Positions 8,055 to 16,480 of a stretch of 64,000 bases of DNA are shown piece by piece. Below the pieces are notes generated by a model. That model was not told the origin of the DNA. It made no database searches and was given only the letters and a program-made list of their open reading frames with translations. The position numbers and the translations under genes were made by a program. The DNA comes from Segatella hominis (GTDB lineage Bacteria > Bacteroidota > Bacteroidia > Bacteroidales > Bacteroidaceae). The stretch's first letter is position 1. Each line of letters opens with the position of its first letter. Where the stretch lies: assembly GCF_004535825.1 (NCBI RefSeq), contig NZ_SGVY01000008.1, positions 1 through 64,000 of the forward strand, in the 5' to 3' direction.

Positions 8055-8648
8055 ATGATAATGCTAAAGGATAAAAGAAAATTGCAGGCAATTTATAGCT
8101 TGTTTAAAAAGCCAAGAGCAGAAAGACCTTTTGGGTTTGATTTTATATTATGGGCACCTGTTTTTGTATTGATAGTATATATAGAACTGTTGGTACAGCA
8201 TAGTTATACTTTATTACCAATATGTATCCCATGGATGTATGATAAAATATGGATGATTACTTTTTCAGGGCTGTGTGCATTAATAAAAAAATATTTAGGA
8301 AAGTCTTCGGATGGCTTTTCGGATATTTCGTGTGTGTGTTTCGTAAAGGTTTCTTTGTGCTTTATTCTAATACCAGCTTTGGTCTTTTTGCCAAACAAGT
8401 ATTTGTCATCAACAAGTTCTTTTAAGGAAGAATATGGCAAAGTGATAGACCTAACGGCTGTTAGTGGAAATAAGACTCCTACTTCCAAAAAGAATTATGT
8501 AAAGATTAAATTAGATAATGAAGATATTTCTTTCTGGTATGATACATACAAAGAAACAAAACCTCTTGGAACAAAATGCATTATGAACATTAAGAGAGGC
8601 TTTTTTGGGCTGAGATATGCCGATAATGTTGATTTTTTGGTAGAATGA
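8055..8648 (+). CDS. Membrane protein, tandem copy 1
   Basis: 197 residues (195 if the second Met is used). Three hydrophobic segments (about residues 30-47, 70-82 and 95-117) are followed by a soluble C-terminal ~80 residues rich in Lys, Asp and aromatic residues. It is paralogous to the gene at 8880-9461: the first ~17 and last ~50 residues are essentially identical, but the middle has diverged. The upstream regions are also duplicated, including a -7 motif TACTTTTG. Just before the start codon lie about 24 bases that match the 3' end of the same gene family and end in a stop codon overlapping the ATG. This is a scar of an earlier copy. Function unknown; AT-rich. Confidence 0.7.
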   Translation: MIMLKDKRKLQAIYSLFKKPRAERPFGFDFILWAPVFVLIVYIELLVQHSYTLLPICIPWMYDKIWMITFSGLCALIKKYLGKSSDGFSDISCVCFVKVSLCFILIPALVFLPNKYLSSTSSFKEEYGKVIDLTAVSGNKTPTSKKNYVKIKLDNEDISFWYDTYKETKPLGTKCIMNIKRGFFGLRYADNVDFLVE

Positions 8649-8663
8649 GTTATATGCAGGCTC

Positions 8664-8756
8664 TTAGTTGATAACCTGCATAAGAACTTCAGGAGAACAG
8701 TCTTTTAAGATTACTTTGTTCCCCTTGTCAAGTAAATATATGGAAGGCATGGCTTC
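8664..8756 (-). pseudogene. 3' fragment of the thioredoxin-like gene
   Basis: This stretch matches the last ~30 codons of the thioredoxin-like gene at 9837-10652, with only a few mismatches, and keeps the terminal reading EVLMQVIN followed by the stop. Nothing upstream of it resembles the rest of that gene. It is a fragment carried along by the tandem duplication of the membrane gene. Confidence 0.85.
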
Positions 8757-8879
8757 AAACTATATAAATTGCTGATATTTCTCTAAAAAAGTTATTCTAT
8801 TTCATTTTTTATTTGTACTTTTGTTGCACAATACAAATTTCGGATAGAGGTTTGTTGAAAATGTTGATTTCCTGGTAGA

Positions 8880-9461
8880 ATGATAATGCTAAAGGATAAA
8901 AGAAAATTGCAGGCAATTTATAGCTTGTTTAATAAGGCGCCTTTTTGGGTTGAATTTATATTGTTGATGGCTGTTATAGCTTTAGTAGTATATCTTGAAG
9001 TATTAGTGCAGCATAGTTATACTTTATTACCGATATGTGTCCCATGGATGTATGATATAATCGGGGTAAATTTTGTTTCAATATTATTGGCGTTAATAAA
9101 GATCTTTTTGAGAAAAACTTCTGAGGGCTTTTGGGATGTTTGGGGGACATATCTTTTGAAAACATCGCTATGTTTTATTTTAATACCAGCATTGATACTT
9201 TTGCCAAATAAATATTTACCCTCAACGATTCTTGTAAAGGAAAAATATGGTGTTGTAATAGATTTGGCATCAATTAAAATAAATAAGTCTACTAGTTCAA
9301 GGAAAAATTACGTAAAGATAAAATTAGATAATGAAGATATTTCTTTCTGGTATGATACATACAAAGAAACAAAACCTCTTGGAACAAAATGCATTATGAA
9401 CATTAAGAGAGGCTTCTTTGGGCTGAGATATGCCGATAATGTTGATTTTTGGGTAGAATGA
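8880..9461 (+). CDS. Membrane protein, tandem copy 2
   Basis: 193 residues, same architecture as the copy at 8055: hydrophobic segments in the N-terminal ~120 residues, then a soluble C-terminal domain ending YADNVDFWVE. The duplicated unit is 825 bp long and includes the promoter region. Copies 1 and 2 are near identical at both ends and clearly different between residues ~20 and ~145, which is a mosaic pattern rather than uniform drift. The C-terminal part resembles, in general layout only, the small beta domains of DUF3592-like membrane proteins; I do not claim that family. Function unknown. Confidence 0.7.
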   Translation: MIMLKDKRKLQAIYSLFNKAPFWVEFILLMAVIALVVYLEVLVQHSYTLLPICVPWMYDIIGVNFVSILLALIKIFLRKTSEGFWDVWGTYLLKTSLCFILIPALILLPNKYLPSTILVKEKYGVVIDLASIKINKSTSSRKNYVKIKLDNEDISFWYDTYKETKPLGTKCIMNIKRGFFGLRYADNVDFWVE

Positions 9462-9476
9462 TTTATATGCAGGTTC

Positions 9477-9516
9477 TTAGTTGATAACCTGCATAAGAAC
9501 TTCAGGTAAACAGTTT
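9477..9516 (-). pseudogene. Short second 3' fragment of the thioredoxin-like gene
   Basis: About 40 bases match the 3' end of the gene at 9837-10652 (GTTGATAACCTGCATAAGAA and onward), again directly after a membrane gene. It marks another duplication boundary. Confidence 0.75.
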
Positions 9517-9521
9517 TTATT

Positions 9522-9818
9522 ATGAAAAAAAGAAGTTTTGGATTGGTAAAAGTAAACTTTGTTATGTTTGTAATTTGTATCGGATTTTTCCTGTGTGGCA
9601 AGTTTGGCATTCCATATATTTATGAAAAATATGGGATGCCAGTAGATGCTGTTGTTTACGGAATGAGTAACGATACTAAAGGTAGGAGCCTTGCACGTTA
9701 TGAGTTTATTGTTGACCAGAAAAAGTACAGAGGAAGTACTTATAAGAATGTTCATGAAGGAGATACAATATGTGTTTGGTATTTTCCTGTTCTTCCTTGG
9801 TTAAACAGATATAATTAA
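9522..9818 (+). CDS. Small membrane protein with a C-terminal beta-like domain
   Basis: 98 residues: a basic N terminus, one hydrophobic helix (about 12-30), then a soluble part (DAVVYGMSNDTKGRSLARYEFIVDQKKYRG and EGDTICVWYFPVLPW). The layout, a short membrane anchor followed by a domain with a repeated value-of-conversion look (YEF, VWYFP), parallels the C-terminal part of the two tandem membrane proteins upstream, although identity is low. It may be a distant, shortened member of the same group. It converges on the thioredoxin-like gene, whose stop lies 19 bases away. Confidence 0.6.
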   Translation: MKKRSFGLVKVNFVMFVICIGFFLCGKFGIPYIYEKYGMPVDAVVYGMSNDTKGRSLARYEFIVDQKKYRGSTYKNVHEGDTICVWYFPVLPWLNRYN

Positions 9819-9836
9819 AGAATTGGCTCGATTTTC

Positions 9837-10652
9837 TTAGTTGATAACCTGCATAAGAACTTCAGGAGAACAGTCTTTTAAGATTACTTTGTTCCCCTTG
9901 TCAAGTAAATAAATGGTAGGCATGGCTTCCAGGCTATAGCTGTCGCTGATGCGTGTGTCGGCATATATGGATAGAAAAGTGTAATCTGCAGGGATGGTCT
10001 GCTTGTCAAGCCAAGCCGAGATTCTGTGGCAGTTGTCACAGTCTGGGTCATAGAAGTAAAGGATGACCTTTCTGTCTTTGTAGTCACTCAGTTGATGTTG
10101 ATTCCCGTTCTTGTCAGTAAACACAAAATCAAGGGCATTGTCACCAGGCAGGTTCTTGTTCCTCGTTTTTATCTTAAAGGCGATCCTCTCCTTTTCTGTT
10201 TCATCAAAGCCTGTTGATTTCTCCATTTCGTTGAGGAAAAGAAGATACACCTTGTCGTTCCTCATAGGCGACTTCGGATTACCCAGATAGTGTTCGATGA
10301 GGCTCTCGAATTTGTCTTTACTCTTCTGGCTCCCAAAAGCTTTTGAAGCAAAGATATGCACACTCTGCTCTGCGGTAGTTGGAGTAAAATGAGGAATGAG
10401 ATCGATGAAATTGACAAATCCTTGTTCTGAGATATTGGCATTGCTAAGTTGCAAGGTATCCTTGAAGTCAAAATTGTCCCAATAATGGAGACCCAGATAA
10501 TTGAGCCGTTGTTCTACGGATTTGAGAGAGTCGGGCATCACAGGATAGACAAACGAGCGGTTTTGTCCGATAGCTTGCAGAATGTTCAATGAGAACACCA
10601 ATGCGGTGATAATAATAATTCGATATCTCATAAGCCAATTCTTTTTTTGCAA
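9837..10652 (-). CDS. Secreted thioredoxin-like protein (DUF5106-type N terminus)
   Basis: 271 residues (264 if translation begins at the second Met, MRYRIIII). A signal peptide ending near AIGQ sends it to the periplasm. Residues ~35-165 resemble the DUF5106 helical domain that precedes thioredoxin folds in Bacteroidetes. The C-terminal ~110 residues are a TlpA/thioredoxin fold with the redox motif DPDCDNCHRI and the cis-Pro segment EAMPTIYLLDKG. It probably acts as a thiol-disulfide reductase on envelope proteins. Two 3' fragments of this gene lie upstream at 8664 and 9477. The gene lies inside the direct-repeat-bounded patch. Confidence 0.85.
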   Translation of the reverse strand: MQKKNWLMRYRIIIITALVFSLNILQAIGQNRSFVYPVMPDSLKSVEQRLNYLGLHYWDNFDFKDTLQLSNANISEQGFVNFIDLIPHFTPTTAEQSVHIFASKAFGSQKSKDKFESLIEHYLGNPKSPMRNDKVYLLFLNEMEKSTGFDETEKERIAFKIKTRNKNLPGDNALDFVFTDKNGNQHQLSDYKDRKVILYFYDPDCDNCHRISAWLDKQTIPADYTFLSIYADTRISDSYSLEAMPTIYLLDKGNKVILKDCSPEVLMQVIN

Positions 10653-10753
10653 AGTTAAATAATAAATCTGAAAAAGGCAACAAAAATGTGCAGTTTTTCA
10701 AAAAATGAATGTCGTGGAGCTATAGAAGGTGAGTTCAACTCGGCAACTATATC

Positions 10754-10772
10754 TCCGACGACCAGTTTAAAT
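10754..10772. repeat. 19-bp direct repeat, right copy
   Basis: Identical to 7888-7906. It lies between the thioredoxin-like gene and the end of the fimbrial operon. Confidence 0.8.
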
Positions 10773-10840
10773 AGTTTTCGCTATTTGGTGTTCTTAGTAA
10801 AAGTAAATGATATTTAATGATTCTGTAAAATCCGTTGTTT

Positions 10841-12631
10841 TTATCTATATGTAAAAGTAATTTCTTTAGCCTTTGTCTTCACGTTTGCTGCGTTTATATA
10901 GCCTCCGTTGTAGTAGCTGGCTTTCACATAGAACTTACCCGGAGTACCGGATGTGTTGACTCTCATGTTCTTGATGGTAATGGTCTGTGTCGTACCCACT
11001 ACGCTGGCAGATTCATATTTCACAACAAACCAGTTGTTCCATCCTTTTCCTCCATCTACTTCCGCAGTAGAACCAACTTCTATACCGCAATTCTGCGGAT
11101 TGATATCATTAGAAGCGATTTTGATTTCTATTGGAAGCAATTCCTTCGGATAGTTAGCCGGAATCTTGAATTTCAGTTGTGCTGTGGCGCTGATATCCTT
11201 ACCCATCGTAGCAGGGAACTCAAACTCATATTCCATATTCTTGATGGTATAGATGTGGATATTCCTGCTCAGACCATGCTTCTTGTCCAACAGTCGGATG
11301 ATTCCTTCCTTCATGGAATTATCAATGGTGCTCAATGTATAATGAATGCTTCCTTCGCCATTATTGAATGTAATGACAGGAGTCTCATTGATAGCACAAT
11401 TGGTATTCTTCATCCAAATTGCTTCAAAGTCATTTGCGGTAATGTCGGTATCGCCAGCATACTTGAAGGAAATACTTTGTGCTGCAGTAGCTCCCTCGTT
11501 CAAGAGAATATAGGTGCCATTTGTGATACTGAGGGTATATTTTCCGTCAGAAACTTCTGGTACAATGTCTTCTACTACAATCCAAGGGTTGTTGGCTGGT
11601 GTTCCATTTACGGCTGCATCAAAGCTGTCATAGCCCAATGAAGCATCCAGTTTCTTCACCTTAATCTTATAGATGTGGTTTCGCTTGATGCGGTAGAGCT
11701 GGTTGTCCTTGTCCTGCAAAAGTACGTGGAAACGTTTGTGGGTACCGTTCTTGTAAGTTGCCCAGAGAATAACCTTCAGCGGTTTGCTGGCATCATTGCG
11801 ATTCTCAAAGGTATAGGCGATATTCTCCATCTGTCCCTCAGAACCCTGGTATGTCTTCTGGTCTTTGGTAGGAGTGATATAATCAGGGTTCCATACTGCC
11901 ATCTCATGGGTGTCAGGGAAGGTGAGGTCTGTCTTGAATGGAGCAATCGTACCGTGTTCCTGACCGTCGTAGATAGATACTATCACCTTTTTAATTTCGT
12001 TAGCCACCTCGTCTTCCAGTTCAACCTTCACCTTGGCTCTGTCTCTGATGAGATGTATCACAGGCTTGTCGGCTCCACCATTGAGGAAAGCTTTCATCTC
12101 CTCCGGCGTATTTTTCTTGACATATCCCCAATAGACGATTTTTTGAGACTGATCTTCTCCAGCGCTTGATTCGAATGAAGTCATGAGCATATTCTCATGC
12201 ATTCCGATCCATTTAGGAGATTGGGTGATGTCCAACGTAGCATTGGCAACAAAGTGGATTCTTGCGGTAGAATTTGGTATTGTAGCCTTGATGCCTTTCG
12301 GATTGCTGCTGCCGTTTTCCAGGATATCTCCTTTAGGTGTTGTTTCAAGCGTAAGATCTTTTGCAAGTCCTAAGAAGAAACCGTCCTTGTCGAAGCAGAA
12401 AAGCTGGATGTCTTCTGCCCGGTCAATACCTTCATTACCGTATGTCTGACTTCTGGTTATGGTCTGGTTCTCCTCATAGCTCGGAATACCAACATAAGTG
12501 GTAATGGTATATTCGTTTCCTTGTTTTTCCCAAAGCTTAGAAGGACCATTCTCAACCATGTCGTTTGTGCAGGCTGTCAGCATAGCCAACAGTCCTGCAA
12601 TCATACTCATATAATATTTTAAATGTTTCAT
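10841..12631 (-). CDS. Fimbrial tip/accessory lipoprotein (last gene of the operon)
   Basis: 596 residues with a lipoprotein signal and Cys21 (MLTAC). The N-terminal region IDRAEDIQLFCFDKDGFFLG, followed by IKATIPNSTARIHFVANATL, is the pattern shared by Mfa/Fim fimbrillin-type beta-sandwich domains. Further beta domains follow to a C terminus ending EITFTYR. A long multi-domain protein in this operon position probably sits at the fimbrial tip as a minor subunit or adhesin. It lies 23 bases downstream of the previous gene, so it is co-transcribed. The binding target is unknown. Confidence 0.75.
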   Translation of the reverse strand: MKHLKYYMSMIAGLLAMLTACTNDMVENGPSKLWEKQGNEYTITTYVGIPSYEENQTITRSQTYGNEGIDRAEDIQLFCFDKDGFFLGLAKDLTLETTPKGDILENGSSNPKGIKATIPNSTARIHFVANATLDITQSPKWIGMHENMLMTSFESSAGEDQSQKIVYWGYVKKNTPEEMKAFLNGGADKPVIHLIRDRAKVKVELEDEVANEIKKVIVSIYDGQEHGTIAPFKTDLTFPDTHEMAVWNPDYITPTKDQKTYQGSEGQMENIAYTFENRNDASKPLKVILWATYKNGTHKRFHVLLQDKDNQLYRIKRNHIYKIKVKKLDASLGYDSFDAAVNGTPANNPWIVVEDIVPEVSDGKYTLSITNGTYILLNEGATAAQSISFKYAGDTDITANDFEAIWMKNTNCAINETPVITFNNGEGSIHYTLSTIDNSMKEGIIRLLDKKHGLSRNIHIYTIKNMEYEFEFPATMGKDISATAQLKFKIPANYPKELLPIEIKIASNDINPQNCGIEVGSTAEVDGGKGWNNWFVVKYESASVVGTTQTITIKNMRVNTSGTPGKFYVKASYYNGGYINAANVKTKAKEITFTYR

Positions 12632-12654
12632 AATAGTGCCTCCTTTGTGATGGT

Positions 12655-14772
12655 TTATTCTTTCTTGTTTTCTAATGCAGTTACCTCTTCAGGTGTAAGG
12701 TCGCGGACGCAGCGTACGAATCCTTCATCAGAACCTTTCGGATTTGCTGTTACCAGGTTTCCACTCAAAGACCAATATGAATAGCCTCTAAGGACCTCTG
12801 TTACGACATCCTGACCAGATTTGTATTGGTAGTTTACAATCACTTTGATTTCCGATTCCGTAGGAAGTCGCCAATTGTCATAACGGGTTCCGTCTGTTCC
12901 TACTTCTACATAGTCATCACAGTGCTTGGATGCTTTGACTCCTTTGCTGAAACTGAGTACGGTCCCGAGCTGAGATGCCAGAGCAAAAGCAGGTGATACT
13001 ACGTCTTCTGATGACAGCTTTGTGGTCGGATTGATGTTGTTTACATGTCCAATCGTATAGTCTCCGTTGGTGTGCGTAATTTGAACCACATACATGTTGT
13101 TGTTGGATTGGTCTTTTCTTGCTTTATTCAGAGTGGCTTGGTATGCATTTTCTTTATATTCATCTTGGTATTCCCAAATATATGTGCCTTCTATGATATC
13201 TGACCACCAACCCCATCCTTCTTGTACCTTACCATAGGTATAAACCTTTGCCGTGAAGTTATCATCAGATGATGTCTTGCTGGTTTTGTGGGCTTTTTGA
13301 TGTTCTTGCCAATCAATCCATCCGTCCAGACTCTTGGTAGAGTACCATCCTGCAATGGCCTGTATGTACTCCAATGGATATTGCTTGATGGTTACCTGTT
13401 CTGTCTTCTTGTTTTCTCCTTCACCGCAGGATATGGTAAACTTGATGTATTTTACGGTCAACGGAACAAATTCTTTAGCTTGGATATTGACGATACCCTG
13501 GTCTTTCTTCTCAGTATGACCATTGGCGAAATTCAGACTGATTTGTGGATAAGTAGTACTTCCTGGCTTAATCGTCTTCTTCGTGCCGTTCTTGTCGTAA
13601 TAATAAACTTCGTCTATTTGGACAGTACAAGCATCGGAAGCATAGAATTGGATCGTCTTGTTATCCACTTTCTCATTTCTCATGATATGGAAGGTAGGGG
13701 TAACCAGGAGATAACTATGCTTATCGGCATTGATAACGGTTTCTTCGCCTTCTGTCCATTTCATCACGTCGTATTGGATATCCGCCTGGGTTCCATAGAC
13801 GATTTCAGTACTGCTGCCACGATTGGTAATGTTGGCATTGACGGTATAGATATGGTTGCGTTTCAACTCTGTTTCGTTGATGTCACGTACTGGTATGCTA
13901 TAGAAGTTGTCTGTGGTTTCGCCAACGGCTCCTTCTCCTTCAGCATCTTCTGAAATCTTGGTCAGCGGTACTTTCACGATCAACTTAGGCATCTGCTCCG
14001 TATTGTCCCATTTGGTAGCATAGCTGTAGGTGGTAATGGTAAAGTTTCCGTTTTCACCCATAGCACTTTCGTAAGCTCCACTCATATTGCCCAAAGTCTT
14101 GGCAGAGTTCTCGCCGAAGAATGTGGTAGCAGTATTGTAGTTCTGGAAATTCCAGCTTGGATTGCCAACAGTGTATCCAGGCACATTGATGTTGAGCTTA
14201 ACCAGGATTTTAGCTGCTGCACGGCAGAGACTGGTTTGAATGGTTTGGCGGGCAGCTGTTGTTACGAGATAATCGGTCGTGCTGCTCATCAGGAAATTCT
14301 TGCCAGGATTGGTATTCGTCTGGTATGGTTTCCAGATGTCTGCATCCGTCTGGGTCTTTCCTGCTAATTCGCTCAGAACATTGATGCCTTGCAGTGATTC
14401 CTTGGCATTGGCAATGGTAACAACCTGGTAAGTTTCATTTTCTACCAGCTGGTTCTTGTCTTTCCAGTTGCCCTGGTCCAAAGTGGCAGTAGTACCTTGA
14501 GTCATGCTTGGCAACGTCTTGCCCAACTTGAGCGTTGCGTCGGCTTTACCAAAGATTTTCACATCGAGTTTATCCAACTTAGCCTCGTTGAGGCTCATGT
14601 CGGATGCAACTCTTGTCTTGGCATCAGTCACCTGTGGATAAATGCTGAGGCTCTCTTCCATTCCGATCGTATCGTTGAAGGCATCTTCCCCAGCGCACCC
14701 GGATAAGAGTACGCCCATGATGAAGGTCAGCATTGCTTTCCAGGTTCTGTTATATTGATAATTGATCTTCAT
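12655..14772 (-). CDS. Large fimbrial minor subunit with a C-terminal FISUMP-like domain
   Basis: 705 residues, lipoprotein signal with Cys26 (LLSGC). The N-terminal half has the fimbrillin pattern, for example LDKLDVKIFGKADATLKLG, then VVTIANAKESLQGI and RAAAKILVKLNIN. The last ~120 residues contain NWRLPTESEIKVIVNYQY, GYSYWSLSG and GFVRCVRDLTPEE. This signature is known from C-terminal domains of Bacteroidales surface proteins. The combination suggests a tip or adhesin subunit carried on the fimbria. The gene is 19 bases downstream of its upstream neighbour. Confidence 0.75.
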   Translation of the reverse strand: MKINYQYNRTWKAMLTFIMGVLLSGCAGEDAFNDTIGMEESLSIYPQVTDAKTRVASDMSLNEAKLDKLDVKIFGKADATLKLGKTLPSMTQGTTATLDQGNWKDKNQLVENETYQVVTIANAKESLQGINVLSELAGKTQTDADIWKPYQTNTNPGKNFLMSSTTDYLVTTAARQTIQTSLCRAAAKILVKLNINVPGYTVGNPSWNFQNYNTATTFFGENSAKTLGNMSGAYESAMGENGNFTITTYSYATKWDNTEQMPKLIVKVPLTKISEDAEGEGAVGETTDNFYSIPVRDINETELKRNHIYTVNANITNRGSSTEIVYGTQADIQYDVMKWTEGEETVINADKHSYLLVTPTFHIMRNEKVDNKTIQFYASDACTVQIDEVYYYDKNGTKKTIKPGSTTYPQISLNFANGHTEKKDQGIVNIQAKEFVPLTVKYIKFTISCGEGENKKTEQVTIKQYPLEYIQAIAGWYSTKSLDGWIDWQEHQKAHKTSKTSSDDNFTAKVYTYGKVQEGWGWWSDIIEGTYIWEYQDEYKENAYQATLNKARKDQSNNNMYVVQITHTNGDYTIGHVNNINPTTKLSSEDVVSPAFALASQLGTVLSFSKGVKASKHCDDYVEVGTDGTRYDNWRLPTESEIKVIVNYQYKSGQDVVTEVLRGYSYWSLSGNLVTANPKGSDEGFVRCVRDLTPEEVTALENKKE

Positions 14773-14791
14773 GATGGTGTCATTTTAAATG

Positions 14792-16465
14792 TTACTTCAC
14801 TTGAACAAAACTGATTTCCGTAGAGGTTCCTGGCAATTTTTCTTCGCCTTCACCCACGTTGATGAGTGCTTTGTTGCTTGGAACAATCGTCAAGAAGACA
14901 TTTGCATGATAGTTGTGTGGATTTGCCATATCAAGAATCTTCTTAGGCACTACATAGAAGCTGATGGTTTCCTTGTTGCCGTTGCCTTCCAAGGTGTTCT
15001 TGATTTCTCCACTTTCGTCTCCCGCTATCACAAATCCGAAGACTGGATTGTTGCTCTGGAGAATCCATTTCCTGCCACCTGTATAGATGTTTTCGAAGGT
15101 AATCTTCGGTCCCCAGGTAGGCTCATTGAAAGCTACTTGTATGCCTCCGTCATGGGTTTGATAATCGCCTTCTACGACGGTATGGATTTCTACCTTATCT
15201 ACATAGTTGTACTTTCCGCCATCTTCCCAGTCGAGTACGGTAGGGTTGATTTGCAACTTGCCGCCTTCGAGGAAGTATGCATAGACTACCAACTCGTGGT
15301 TGCGTGCTGCAGGCTTCATGTTGGAAGGTATTGTGAAGGTGGTACTTTGCTCTGGAGAGTCCTCACTCAGTTTGAAATAAATTCTACCTGTGATAGGTCG
15401 GTTGCTCTCTCTGAGATAAGTACGGTGCTGGGATACGAAGTTGGCTCCATCCAGACGCGTCATGTATTCAGCTGCTTTTTCACTGCTTCCTCTGTGGAAA
15501 GTTGTTGGGTCTGCAACACTGGTAATGTATCTGTTGGAAACTCCTCCGAGCATCACCTTTGAGTGTACGTAAGTGGTAGTTCCATTATACTGGGTGGAGA
15601 TGAGTCCGGCAGTCTCGCGGTATGCATAGGTGGTTGCATCAGGGAAGACATAACTGGCTTGTGGTATGATATCCTCGTCCAATTCTATCTTGGTGATCAA
15701 TGCCTCTTCTGTTCCTCCATCAGCCTTTCTTGCGAAGAAGAAGTGCAACTTAGAAACGGCTCTTACCAACGGAATGATTACGCTCTTGGCTGCAGCGGCA
15801 GTTTCTGTATCTGCCACATGGTCTGCTACAGAGATATGGGTGATGACTCTTGACAGTGGAAGTCCTGTAGCAGGAACTTCAGATGCCTGGGCTTTACCTT
15901 CACCGTTGATGCCGAACTGACTCTTGATGACCATTTCCTTCAACTGCTTGCGAGTCAACATCTTGTTGGCAGTATTATCAGGGAAAATACCCTTGATGCT
16001 TTCCGCATTTGCCAGAATGAAAAGGTCGAGATTCTCAAGTTCGTTTCCTCCAGATTTGCGAGGAATTTTCATGCTTACTGTCTTTACGGCAGTTTCGCCG
16101 TTGACAGGAGTGGTGAGAATTTCTTCTCTATAGCTTACTGCGATGGCATCATCACCTGTAGAGTTGGAATTGAAAGCCCAAACTCTGATGCTGTGGATGC
16201 TGCTTTCCGTAGCAGGATTGGCTGGGTTGCTGTCGAAGTCATCAGCTCTACTCATCGCCGCCCTTGACTCGGTAGGAGAGGAAGTCAGAAAACTGAGATT
16301 CAAATAGGTCTCGCTGTCGTCATTGGCAGTGCCAGGACCATAATCGTCATAGACGCATGATGTGAAGACGCTGATGGCTAAAAGCGAGAGTAGCAATGCC
16401 GTGAGTGCCATCAAGAAGGTCTTGATTCGATTCCTTCTTTCGTATAATTTAATGAAGTCATTCAT
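14792..16465 (-). CDS. Fimbrial minor subunit lipoprotein (Mfa3/FimC-E-like position)
   Basis: 557 residues. The signal peptide has an unusually long charged N-region before the hydrophobic core and a lipobox FTSC with Cys37. The mature N terminus includes SIHSIRVWAFNSN and LENLDLFILANAESIKG, the strand pattern of fimbrillin-like domains, and AVSKLHFFFARK. By analogy with mfa and fim loci it should be an accessory subunit connecting shaft and tip. It starts 15 bases after the anchor gene ends, without its own promoter. Confidence 0.75.
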   Translation of the reverse strand: MNDFIKLYERRNRIKTFLMALTALLLSLLAISVFTSCVYDDYGPGTANDDSETYLNLSFLTSSPTESRAAMSRADDFDSNPANPATESSIHSIRVWAFNSNSTGDDAIAVSYREEILTTPVNGETAVKTVSMKIPRKSGGNELENLDLFILANAESIKGIFPDNTANKMLTRKQLKEMVIKSQFGINGEGKAQASEVPATGLPLSRVITHISVADHVADTETAAAAKSVIIPLVRAVSKLHFFFARKADGGTEEALITKIELDEDIIPQASYVFPDATTYAYRETAGLISTQYNGTTTYVHSKVMLGGVSNRYITSVADPTTFHRGSSEKAAEYMTRLDGANFVSQHRTYLRESNRPITGRIYFKLSEDSPEQSTTFTIPSNMKPAARNHELVVYAYFLEGGKLQINPTVLDWEDGGKYNYVDKVEIHTVVEGDYQTHDGGIQVAFNEPTWGPKITFENIYTGGRKWILQSNNPVFGFVIAGDESGEIKNTLEGNGNKETISFYVVPKKILDMANPHNYHANVFLTIVPSNKALINVGEGEEKLPGTSTEISFVQVK

Positions 16466-16480
16466 AGCGTCCTCCTTTCT

